From contig JACPWG010000031.1 of NCBI GenBank assembly GCA_016197205.1, positions 1 through 64,000 of the forward strand: 64,000 nt of DNA, read 5' to 3'. The stretch is from Planctomycetota bacterium. GTDB taxonomy: Bacteria; Planctomycetota; MHYJ01; WSZJ01; JACPWG01. The stretch's first letter is position 1. The number at the start of each line of letters is the position of its first letter. The notes under the pieces are model-generated. The model made no database searches. It was given only the letters and a program-made list of their open reading frames with translations, and was not told the origin of the DNA. The translations under genes and the position numbers were made by a program. Shown piece by piece: positions 8,286 through 16,900 of the stretch.

Positions 8286-9533
8286 TCACCTTCCTTCGCG
8301 GGCGAGGGCGTCGAGTCGTTCGAGGGCCTCCGTCATGGAGGCCTGGAGCCTGGCCGCGCCGGCGAGCGCGGGCGGGTCGTCGCCGGGCTGGGCCGCCGCC
8401 TGCGCGCACGCGGCCAGCAGCGTGGACGAATCGCGCCCGAGCCGGGCCACGTCGTGGAAGGCCGAATCGGCGGCGAGCGAGGAGAGGCGGGCGAGCGCCG
8501 ACTGCGCCGAGGCCTCCAACGGCCCGCGCCGGCCCGCCCATTCCGACGCGGCCTCCTTGGCCGTGGCCGGGGCGCGCCGGCGTGCGATCCAGGCGGAGAC
8601 CTCGTCGAGCAGCTTGCGATAGCTGAGGACGGCCGATGCGAGTCCCTCCGCGTCGGCGACCGCGTTCATCCCCAGGTTCTGCATGAACATCTCCTGGGTG
8701 AGCGGGAATTCGTTCAGCTCCTGCAACTGGGCGAAGGGGCGCCGCGCGGCGAAGGGCTTCTCCAGCTCGTCGCCGACCGCGCGCTCCGCTTGCTTGAGGT
8801 CGCTGGTCAGCATTTCGACATAGCGCTTTCCGTACATCTCCACCCAGTAGACGTCGGCCTCGATCCGCAGTTTGTTTTGTTCGCGGAGGTCCTCGATGCG
8901 GGCGAGCCACCCGTCCCGTCCCTCGCGCCAGGCGGCGGCCTGGGCCTCGGGCAGGGAGTAGAGCCGTGTGACGCGGGGGACCAGTTCGCGGAAGAGGTCG
9001 CGGAGGCGCTTGAAATCGGTCATCAGGCACTCACGGGCGGCGGCCTTCTGGCCGGTGAGAAGGGCGGGCTCTCCGAGCGGGAGGTCCGCGCGTACGACGA
9101 TCGGGGCCGAGTCCTCGCCGAGCCGGCGGACGACCGCCTCCGGCTGGGCCTGGGCCTGGACCACGGCCCGCCCCCGATAGACGCCGACGTAGAGGTCCCG
9201 ATGGAAGTGGCCCAGGCGAAATTCCACGCGCCCGTGGGTCACGGGGAGCGAGGCGCACTCGAGATCGACCTCCTGTTCCTCCCCCTCCTTTGTTTTCTTG
9301 ACGTAACAGAGCGCCCCTTCGATCGTGGCCCCGTCCGGCAGGTCGGTGCGCACCTCGAGCACGAAGATGTGCGTCGGGCCGGACGTCTCGTGGGCAAGCG
9401 AGACCTCGAGCCGGATGGGCGGGGCGCCGTCGACCGGCGTGCAGGAGGCCGGCTGCGCAAGGAAGAGGAGCGGGAGGAGCGCGACCGGGAGCGCGGCGGG
9501 TTGGAGTCGTGCGCGGAGCGGCGAGACTGTCAT
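8286..9533 (-). CDS. Exported protein of unknown function coupled to hutH
   Basis: 415-aa protein I do not recognise. The ATG at 9533 is chosen because it starts a good signal sequence (MTVSPLRARLQPAALPVALL) with AGGAG 13 bases upstream; a longer GTG-type start at 9593 is less likely. The hydrophobic core ends in QPASC, a weak lipobox, so it may be a lipoprotein. Residues about 30-160 look like a beta-sandwich (LEVSLAHETSGPTHIFVLEV); residues about 160-415 are helical, rich in Ala/Leu/Glu. Its stop lies 2 bp before the hutH start, so the two are probably co-translated. The link between an envelope protein and histidine catabolism is unexplained. Confidence 0.75.
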   Translation of the reverse strand: MTVSPLRARLQPAALPVALLPLLFLAQPASCTPVDGAPPIRLEVSLAHETSGPTHIFVLEVRTDLPDGATIEGALCYVKKTKEGEEQEVDLECASLPVTHGRVEFRLGHFHRDLYVGVYRGRAVVQAQAQPEAVVRRLGEDSAPIVVRADLPLGEPALLTGQKAAARECLMTDFKRLRDLFRELVPRVTRLYSLPEAQAAAWREGRDGWLARIEDLREQNKLRIEADVYWVEMYGKRYVEMLTSDLKQAERAVGDELEKPFAARRPFAQLQELNEFPLTQEMFMQNLGMNAVADAEGLASAVLSYRKLLDEVSAWIARRRAPATAKEAASEWAGRRGPLEASAQSALARLSSLAADSAFHDVARLGRDSSTLLAACAQAAAQPGDDPPALAGAARLQASMTEALERLDALAREGR

Positions 9534-9591
9534 GGGAAATGCGAACTCCTGGGGGATGCGCACCGCGGGGCGCGTGCGTAGAGCGGGGACC

Positions 9592-9620
9592 ATTATCAGG
9601 GGGCAAGGGGATTTTGCAAA
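9592..9620 (-). promoter_or_regulatory. Promoter of the lipoprotein-hutH unit
   Basis: On the minus strand TTTGCA (9620-9615), 17 bp, GATAAT (9597-9592), about 60 bp upstream of the ATG at 9533. Both boxes are close to the sigma70 consensus. Confidence 0.6.
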
Positions 9621-9691
9621 GGATTTCCGGGGGGGAAGCGGGGAGAGGAGACCCGGCGGGGAGGGGTGGCGGGAGGAGGCGAGAGACGCGG

Positions 9692-9720
9692 TTGACCGGG
9701 GAGGGGGCGGCCGATATAAT
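9692..9720 (+). promoter_or_regulatory. Strong sigma70-like promoter
   Basis: TTGACC (9692-9697), exactly 17 bp, TATAAT (9715-9720). It points toward the phosphatase-glycosyltransferase operon, leaving a leader of about 355 nt that contains the 183-bp repeat and a heptamer run. Confidence 0.75.
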
Positions 9721-9847
9721 CCGCGCCGCGCAAGCCGGCTGCGGGACGGAGCCGGGGCGTGGAGGAGGTTTCGCTGGGCGCCCTCACGGGGAGCCGGACT
9801 TCGGTGGGAGTCCGACGCCCGGCGTGACCTTCGATTTTAAATTCCAA

Positions 9848-10030
9848 GTCAGGCTCGCGCCGAGACCCAAGAACGAAGGATCAGCCACCGAAGACGCCGA
9901 AGACACCGAAGTTCTCGACGGGCGGTTCGGTGTCTTCGGCGAGTTCGGTGGCTCGTCCCTGTGTGGGCGGAGCGCACGGCTTCCGAAATCGCGACCAGCC
10001 TTCAAGAAGTCGAACGATAGGGACCCAAAT
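9848..10030 (+). repeat. 183-bp direct repeat, upstream copy
   Basis: It matches 13111-13293 over its full length and with equal length. Both begin GTCAGGCTCGCGCC and end in TAGGGANCCAAAT. The core is a hairpin of 9-bp period sequence: arms of about 26 bp starting CCACCGAAGACGCCGAAG and ending CGAGTTCGGTGG, with a 15-nt loop. The two copies bracket the operon at 10083-12958. Confidence 0.8.
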
Positions 10031-10038
10031 TGCAAGAG

Positions 10039-10066
10039 CTCGAAGGTCAAAGCTCAATTCTCGAAT
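10039..10066. repeat. Heptamer run, four units (CTCRANN)
   Basis: CTCGAAG, GTCAAAG, CTCAATT and CTCGAAT lie in exact 7-bp register just upstream of the Shine-Dalgarno of the next gene. The unit type is the same as at 6111-6163. Confidence 0.55.
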
Positions 10067-10082
10067 CCACAAGAGGAGCCGC

Positions 10083-11237
10083 GTGGACGAATTTCCCAAG
10101 TTGCTGACGCGAAGCGCCGCGTTCGTCGCTTCGGTGCTCCTCGCGGTGCTTGTGGTGGCGGAGCGCTGCATCGCGGACCCACCCGCGCCGGCGGCGCCGG
10201 CGGCCTCGCTGGGGATCGGGCCGTATCTCCAATGGGCGGCGCCCGGCGGGATGACGTTCGCGTGGACTACCGATCGGCCCGTCCGGGGCGTCCTGCGGTT
10301 CGCGCCCGCGTCGGCGGTCGACCACGCGGAGGCCTGGGGCGAAGTCGTCGAGGAGGAAGTGACCGTCCGCCACCGGGTGACGGTCGACATCCTGGACCCG
10401 GGGCGCGGCTACTTCTACCGGGTCGCCTGGCCGGGCTTCGAATCCGAGGCGTGGCCGTTCCACACGGCGCCCGAGGGCTCCGCCCCCTTCACGTTCGTGG
10501 CCTACGGAGATTCCCGCAGCGCGCCGGCCACCCACCGGGCTGTGGCGGACCGGATCGTCGCCTTGCGCCCCGACCTGGTCCTCCACACCGGGGACCTGGT
10601 CGAGGACGATGCCAAGGACGAGCAGTGGCGGACGCAGTTCTTCGACCCGCTCCGCCCGCTGCTGCGCGGCGTCCCCCTCTATCCGAGCCTCGGCAATCAC
10701 GAGCGGAAGGGCCGGAATTTCCAGCGCTACTTCGACCTCCCCGCTGCGCGGCGGTACTATTCGTTCGACTATGCGGGCGGTCACTTTGTCGCCCTGGACG
10801 CGGGCTACCCGGGTGTGAGCGCCGCGGCGCAGCGCCGGTGGCTGGACGAGGACCTTGCCGCGGCCTCCGGCGCGGACCTGCGGATCGCTTTTTTCCACCA
10901 GCCGGCCTACGGGTGTTCCGACCGCTTCGGCCGTTCCCTGGAGTCGAGCGTGGTCCGAGACGCCTTCGTCCCCATTTTGAAGCGGCACGGCGTGCGGCTG
11001 GTCTTCAGCGGCCACCACCACAACTACCAGCATGCGATCGTCGACGGGATGCACTTCGTGGTGACGGCGGGGGGCGGGGCGCCCCTGTACGACCTCGGGG
11101 AGGTCGGCGAGGGCTTCGTGAAGGTGGAGAAAGCGCATCACGTCGTTCGCGCGTCGGTCCAGGGGAAGCGTCTCCACCTGGAGGCGGTGCGCCTGGACGG
11201 GAGCCTGATCGAGCAATTCGACGTGGAGGGGCCGTGA
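10083..11237 (+). CDS. Secreted purple-acid-phosphatase-like metallophosphoesterase
   Basis: 384-aa metallophosphoesterase with an N-terminal purple-acid-phosphatase-type beta-sandwich. The GTG at 10083 is chosen because AGAGGAG (10072-10078) is ideally spaced and the protein then begins with a signal or anchor segment (SAAFVASVLLAVLVVA). Residues about 45-130 (GPYLQWAAPGGMTFAWTTD) form the sandwich domain. The dinuclear metal site ligands are all visible: YGDSR, HTGDLVEDD, LGNHERKG, FFHQPAY and FSGHHHNYQ. The family hydrolyses phosphate mono- or diesters, probably extracytoplasmically here; the substrate is unknown. Its stop overlaps the next start by 4 bp (GTGA), so it is coupled to an ArnT-like transferase, which suggests a cell-envelope role. 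Confidence 0.9.
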   Translation: MDEFPKLLTRSAAFVASVLLAVLVVAERCIADPPAPAAPAASLGIGPYLQWAAPGGMTFAWTTDRPVRGVLRFAPASAVDHAEAWGEVVEEEVTVRHRVTVDILDPGRGYFYRVAWPGFESEAWPFHTAPEGSAPFTFVAYGDSRSAPATHRAVADRIVALRPDLVLHTGDLVEDDAKDEQWRTQFFDPLRPLLRGVPLYPSLGNHERKGRNFQRYFDLPAARRYYSFDYAGGHFVALDAGYPGVSAAAQRRWLDEDLAAASGADLRIAFFHQPAYGCSDRFGRSLESSVVRDAFVPILKRHGVRLVFSGHHHNYQHAIVDGMHFVVTAGGGAPLYDLGEVGEGFVKVEKAHHVVRASVQGKRLHLEAVRLDGSLIEQFDVEGP

Positions 11238-12958
11238 GCCTTCAGGGCGGCGGCCCAACGCCGGAGGCCGGCTCGACCCCGTCCGCGTCGGCGCCCGCTT
11301 CGGCGCAGCCGTCGGGCACCGCCCTCGGCCGCGGGGATGGGCGCGTCGCCGTGGTGGGCGCCGTGCTGGTGCTGGGACTGGCCGCGGCGCTCTTCCTGCC
11401 CGGGCTCGGCGCGCGGGGGCTCATGTTTCCCGACGAGACCCGGTACGCCCAGGTTGCTCGGGAAATGCTCCTCTCGGGTCGCTGGGTCGTCCCCACTTTC
11501 AACGGGGCGGCCTACCCGGAGAAGGGCCCGCTCTACTTCTGGGCCGTGGCGGCGCTTTCGACGGTCTCGGGAGACGTGACGGAGCTGACCGCGCGCGCGC
11601 CGTCCGCCGGCGCGGCCCTTGCGCTCGTGGCCCTCGTGCTCGTCTACGGCCTGTACCGGATGGGCACACGGGCGGGCCTGCTGGCGGGGCTGGCGCTGGC
11701 GACCATGCTCTCCGTTTCGATCCTGGCGCGGGCGGCGATGACGGACCACCTCCACGCCCTCCTTGTGACCGCCGTGCTTTTCTCGTTCACCGAAGCCGTG
11801 CGCGGAAATCGACCGCATATTTTCTTTTCGCTGGGCTGGCTGCTCGCCGCGTTCGGCGTCCTTACGAAGGGCGGGGTCTCGCTCTCCCTGCCGCTCCTGG
11901 TGACCGTGGGGTGGGCGCTGTGGGACGGCCGCGGGCGCGGACTCGCGAGTCGCTGGCACGTCCCGGGGCTGCTGGTCGGAACGTTGCTGGTCGGCGCCTG
12001 GGTCTGGAGCGTCGAGGCCGCCTCCCCTGGCTACCTGCGCGCCGTGACGGAACGCCAGCTCGTGCGGCTCTCGTCGGCAGATATCCACCGCCAACCGTGG
12101 TGGTTCTATGGCTGGGCGTTCCCCGCCTGCCTTCTGCCCTGGCCCTTCCTCTTCGCCGGGGCGGTGGCGGAGGCCCTCCACGGGTGCGTGCTTCTGCCGA
12201 GCTCGAGGATGCGGGCGCGGGGCGCGGCCGATCGCTCGGAGCTGCGCCTCGGGCTCGTCTGGGTGACGACGGTCGTCGTGTTCCACTCCATCCCGACGTC
12301 GAAGAACTACTTCTACATGACGCCGGCGCTGCCCGGATGCGCGTTGCTTCTCGGGCGCTTTTTTTCGAGGGAACGAGCGAGCGGTGGAGCCGACGGGTGG
12401 CTGCTCTGGGGAGGGACCGCGACCGCGGCGATCCTGGTCGCGCTTGGGCTCGCCCCCTGGTTCCTGACGGACTCGCTCCTGCCGGATCGGCCGGCGGCCG
12501 CCACGCTCGGCTACTCGGCGGCTCTCGTCGGCGCAGCCGCGTGGGTGGTCGCGGCCGCGAGGGCGGGGCGTCGAGTGCGCGCGTCGGCCGGGATCGCCGC
12601 CTCGATGGTGGCGCTGCTCCTGTACCTCGTGGTCGTGTGCGTGCCGCGTCTCGACGAGCCGCGCACCGGCCGGCGGTCCTTCGAGGCCCTCGGTCGGACG
12701 CTTGGCCCGGACTCCCCGGTCTGCCTCTACAACCTGCAGAAGCCCACCCTGCTCTTCTACCTCCGCCGCCCCAGCGTACCCGTCTTCAAGTACAGGTTCG
12801 AAGTCGCGGCCTTTCTCGACCGCCCGGAGCGCGCCTTCTGCGTCGTGCAGTCGGACGATCTTCTGCGCGTGCGGCGCGAGGTCGCGATGCCGCTCTTCAT
12901 CGTCGGGCAGGCGGGGCCGCTGGTGTACCGGTTTTATCTGTTGTCGAACCGGGAGTGA
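11234..12958 (+). CDS. ArnT/PMT-like membrane glycosyltransferase
   Basis: 574-aa polytopic membrane glycosyltransferase of the ArnT/PMT superfamily (GT83-like), which moves a lipid-linked sugar to a periplasmic acceptor such as lipid A or a protein. The signature DETRYAQVAREMLLSGRW, then NGAAYPEKGPLYFW, is clear near residues 65-105; the Asp-Glu after the first helix is the usual catalytic or metal-binding site. Family members usually have EKPP where this has EKGP. About 11-12 hydrophobic segments follow, then a soluble C-terminal tail (about 475-574). The GTG start overlaps the phosphatase stop. Donor and acceptor cannot be deduced. Confidence 0.88.
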   Translation: MSLQGGGPTPEAGSTPSASAPASAQPSGTALGRGDGRVAVVGAVLVLGLAAALFLPGLGARGLMFPDETRYAQVAREMLLSGRWVVPTFNGAAYPEKGPLYFWAVAALSTVSGDVTELTARAPSAGAALALVALVLVYGLYRMGTRAGLLAGLALATMLSVSILARAAMTDHLHALLVTAVLFSFTEAVRGNRPHIFFSLGWLLAAFGVLTKGGVSLSLPLLVTVGWALWDGRGRGLASRWHVPGLLVGTLLVGAWVWSVEAASPGYLRAVTERQLVRLSSADIHRQPWWFYGWAFPACLLPWPFLFAGAVAEALHGCVLLPSSRMRARGAADRSELRLGLVWVTTVVVFHSIPTSKNYFYMTPALPGCALLLGRFFSRERASGGADGWLLWGGTATAAILVALGLAPWFLTDSLLPDRPAAATLGYSAALVGAAAWVVAAARAGRRVRASAGIAASMVALLLYLVVVCVPRLDEPRTGRRSFEALGRTLGPDSPVCLYNLQKPTLLFYLRRPSVPVFKYRFEVAAFLDRPERAFCVVQSDDLLRVRREVAMPLFIVGQAGPLVYRFYLLSNRE

Positions 12959-13110
12959 GGGGCGATCCTCCTTCTTGTGACGGAGACGCGGAGACGCGGA
13001 GGTCGGCCACTCCCTGGAAGCTCCCCTGCGTCCGCGTCTCCCCGCGGTTCGTCCCCCCCGTCCTTGGCCTGCGGGTATCCGCCGTCGGTCGGATCTTGCG
13101 CACCGTCCAT
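12959..13110. other. Intergenic; short GGAGACGC repeats
   Basis: CGGAGACGCGGAGACGCGGA (12979-12998) and an inverted partner TCCGCGTCTCCCCGC (from about 13030) lie just after the glycosyltransferase gene and could pair in RNA. There is no T-run, so this is not a canonical terminator. Similar GAGACG units recur near 56000. Confidence 0.4.
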
Positions 13111-13293
13111 GTCAGGCTCGCGCCCGAACCCCAAGAAGGAAGAATTAGCACCGAAGACGCCGAAGCCGCCGAAATTCACCACGAATCGTTCGGTGTTTTC
13201 GGCGAGTTCGGTGGCTCGTCCCTTTCTGGCTGGCGCGCAGGGGCTCCGAAAGCTTGAACAGTCGTCGCGAAGCCGAACGGTAGGGATCCAAAT
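13111..13293 (+). repeat. 183-bp direct repeat, downstream copy
   Basis: Second copy of the repeat at 9848-10030, in the same orientation, 3.26 kb away. It has the same hairpin core with a 15-nt loop (arms CACCGAAGACGCCGAAG and CGAGTTCGGTGG). It abuts a family-2 element at 13296. Confidence 0.8.
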
Positions 13294-13295
13294 CC

Positions 13296-13487
13296 GGGCT
13301 TGGTTCAAGTCCGGGTCACAGATCGCGGTCGGCCGCCTGCCGTAGGGGCGCCCCTTGTGGGCGCCCGCGATTGGCTGCAACGCGTTAGACTACGCGGTGT
13401 CGCGACGAGGGCGGGCACAAGGCCCGCCCCTACGTCCCCGGACGTCAATCCGTGTTATCCCTGCGCCGCCCGAATTGAACCATGCCC
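13296..13487 (+). repeat. Family-2 element (MITE-like), copy 1
   Basis: 192-bp element with inverted ends GGGCTTGGTTCAA and TTGAACCATGCCC. Inside are two opposed palindromic blocks, GTAGGGGCGCCCCTTGTGGG and GGGCGGGCACAAGGCCCGCC. An inverted copy lies at 35080-35269. No coding capacity is visible. The bases between 13488 and the promoter at 13621 hold nothing I recognise. Confidence 0.75.
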
Positions 13488-13620
13488 AACCCCGGGTTTC
13501 CCTTTGCGATTGGCGACCTCCAGGAGGCGCACGGCGCCGCCGTGCCCGCAACCGCCGCTTTCGACGCTGCGCGCCGCCGGTCGCACTTTGAACCATTTCT
13601 CTTTTTCCAAAAATTTGTTC

Positions 13621-13648
13621 TTGACAAGTGCGACTTCAGTGATACACT
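13621..13648 (+). promoter_or_regulatory. Promoter of the giant FN3 gene
   Basis: TTGACA (13621-13626), 16 bp, TACACT (13643-13648) with an extended TGA before the -10 hexamer. It lies about 275 bp upstream of the giant gene; the heptamer array lies in the predicted leader. Confidence 0.65.
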
Positions 13649-13726
13649 TCCGCCACTCTAATTCCGATAAAGTTGACGGGGAGAGGTTCGGGTTTTCGGT
13701 GAGGCCGAAGGAAGGCAACGGGGCCC

Positions 13727-13789
13727 GGGAATCGGGAATCGGGAATCGGGAGTCGGGAGTCGGGAGTCGGGAGTCGGGAGTCGGGAGTC
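13727..13789 (+). repeat. Perfect heptamer array GGGARTC x9
   Basis: Three GGGAATC units followed by six GGGAGTC units in perfect 7-bp register, in the predicted 5' leader of the giant gene. The R-type variation recalls cyanobacterial STRR1 heptamers (CCCCART). Confidence 0.85.
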
Positions 13790-13924
13790 GGGGAGGCGTG
13801 CCCGAAGCGAGGTGGCCGACCCTTTCCCCGACGACTCCTCCCGTTCCTTTGCCTTGCACAGCCTTCGCCGCTTCTCGCGCGCCGGATCCGATCGCCGTCG
13901 CTCAGCAGGTTCCTGGAGGGTTTC

Positions 13925-16900
13925 ATGCTCCGTTCCCGCTTCGTCGCTCCCCTCGTTGTGGTCGCGGCCCTCTTCGCGGCCGGGCTCGCGTTCCTCTACT
14001 CGGTGCTCGCGCCGGCACCGGGCGGAGACCGGGGAGCCGCCGTAGCAGGCGCATCCGCGCGAGGCGCCGTGCGACCGCGCTCGTCGCCCGCCCCGGGCAC
14101 GACCGCGAAGCCGGCCAAGCCCCCGACCCCGGCGGCCGGACCGGCCCGCCCGAGCCGGCCGACCGTGACGCTGCCTCCCGGCTCCGCACCGAAGATCGCG
14201 CCGAGCCTGGTCCGCGACGGGGAGAGCGCCAAGGCGGAAGGCCCCGACTTCGAAGCTGTCTTCGCGCGCGGCGGCATGCTCTTCTCCCGAAAGCCCTCCG
14301 GTCCCGGCCCGCGCTCGGACTCCCCGCCGTCGCTCGCCTTCCGACTGACCGAGGTCCGGCGCGGCGGCGCCGTCCTCCACTCCGCGCCGCCCCAGTCCCC
14401 GGCTCTGGAGGTCCAGGGCCTGCGCGTGGTCTACCGCCATTCGGACAGCCTTGTCGAGAGCTTCGAAGTCCGCGCCGACGGCGTGGAGCAGACCCTCCGG
14501 CTGGAGCGCGCGCCCGAGGGCGCGGGCGACCTCTTCGTGCGGGGCGCGTTGGACACCGGGCTCGAGCCCACGCGCCGCGGCCCCGACGTCGGCGACATCA
14601 CCTTCGTTTCAAAAGACACGCAGGAGCCGCTCCTCTGTTACGGGGAGGCGTGCGCGATCGACGCGGCAGGCAAGCGACGCCCCGTCGCGACCTGGATCGA
14701 TCGCGAGGGGCTCGGTCTCCGCTTGGATGAAGAGTGGCTCAGCACCGCCACGTTTCCGATTTCCATCGATCCCCTTTTCTCGACGCGCGTGACGATTGGC
14801 GCCGGCCACGCGCCGCTCGCACTGGCTCGAAACGCGGGTTCGAACACCTTCCTCGCCGTGTATGCGACGAACGCCGGCGCCCCGGCCCTCCTCGCCGTTG
14901 AGCTGGGAAGCGACAGCCACCCCGTCGCGTCGCCGAGCCAAATCACCCTCTTGCCGCTCGGCCCAAACCCGGATGTCCGGCTTGTGACCAGCCCCTCCAC
15001 TGGGCGCCACCTCCTCGTCTACCACGAGGGTTCCGCCTACCTCACCTACACGGGCGCCGGCCTGAGCAAGATGATTCAGGGGTCCTCCGCGATCCGAGCA
15101 GTCGTCCTGAACCCGAATGGCACGGTGTTCCGGCCGCCCGCCACGCTCCTCGGGACGAGCCTCTACTACGGCATGGACGCCGTGTTGCGCACGGGGCCCG
15201 GCGATTGGCAAGTGCAGTGGTACGAGTCGGGCCGGACCACGCCCGACCTGTCCTCGCCGTTCCTCGTTAGTTGGAACACCCTGTACCGGGGCTTCTACGA
15301 GGCTGACGTCGCGTCGGACGGCACGGTCCGCGCCGGGCCGGGGTTCGGCCAGGGCGCCGTCTTCGCGGACGCGCTCTTGGGACTCGTCTACGATCCGGTC
15401 GCAAACAAATCGCAGACGCTGTGGACCGACGGGGCGAGTATGCACGCCACTCCCGGAGGCGCGCTTCTCGGCGGCCTCTGGGAAAGCGCGGCCTTCATCC
15501 GAAGCCCCAGAACCGGCGAGTTCCGGATGGTCGCCGAGTACGGGTACACGTCCGCCCCGCCGCCCTCCAACAACTATGCCCTCTCGGCCTCCGGCGCCGG
15601 CTTCTCCCCGGCGCCTCGCGCCGCCGAAGGGCTCGGGTTCCTGAGTCCGGCGCTCGCGTTCGCGCCGGCGGCCGATCGCTCCCTTTTCGCCTACCGGACC
15701 ACCGATCCCTCGCAGTGGGGCCAGATCCGCGTGCAGGAGCTCGCCGCCGATGGGAGCCCGGACGCCTCGGAGACCGTCCAGTTGCCGGAAGGCGCCCAGG
15801 TCCCCTCGTCCCCCGCGGTGATTTACGACCCCGTGCAGCGTCGCTACCTCGTCGCGTGGAGCATCGGCTCCTCGATTCGCGCCCAGCTCGTGACCCCCAC
15901 CGACCACTGGGTGCCGCCCCCGCTTGGCCTCACCGCCACCCCGGGAGAGCGACAGGTCTCGCTCGCCTGGGGAGCGCCTCCGATCGAGGACGTGAAGGGG
16001 TACTCGGTTTATCGCAGCCTCTCGGCCAATGGTCCCTTCGTGAAGGTGAATGCCACGCTCCTGACCGGGACGTCCTTCGTGGACGTCGACCCGACCAGCC
16101 CCTCCGCGCCCGTGACGCAGGTCGTCTTCTATTATGTGGAGATCGAAGACTTCGCGGGAAATCGAGCGTCGAGCGCGACGATCTCCGCGCAACCCTATGA
16201 CCATCTCGCACCGGCCACACCAGCGGGCGTCCAGGCGACCCGAGGCGACAGCCAGGTGACCGTTGCCTGGGCCGCCGTCGGCGCCCCCGACCTCCTGTCG
16301 TACCGCTTGTGGCAACGGAACGCCGACGCCACCTACACGCTCCGCGCCACGGTGTCCGCCTCCACGACCACCACGGTCGTCACCGGCCTCACGAACGACA
16401 CCGCATACACGTTCGCAGTGACCGCTCGGGACAGCTCGCTGAACGAGAGTCCCCGTTCGGCGGACTGCTCGGCCACGCCTGTCGACCTGACTCCGCCCGC
16501 GGTTCCGGCCGGGTTGGTCGTGACGCCCGGCGACTCCTCGCTCACCTGGGCGTGGAGCGCTAACACGGAAGTGGACCTCGCAGGGTACAATATCTATCGG
16601 AGCACGACCGCGGACGGTCCGTTCTCGCTCCTGAATCCCTCCTCGCTCCTCACGACGCCGGTCTACGTGGACGCGCCGCTGACCATCGGGCAGGCATACT
16701 GGGTCCGCGTCGCCGCAGTCGATACGCACTCCAATCCCAGCGCCCAGTCCGCCGCCATGTCCGGCGTCCCGCTCGACTTATCGCCGCCCGCCGCCCCGAC
16801 CGGACTCGCGGCGACCCCGCAGGATGGCGCGGTCCTGCTCGCCTTCAATGCGAACTCCGAACCCGACCTCGCCGGCTATCGAGTGGAACGCGCAACCTCG

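Noticed and set aside
13727..13789. Possible iteron origin or CRISPR
   Set aside because: Seven-bp units without spacers, no dnaA or rep gene nearby; it fits a simple heptamer array.
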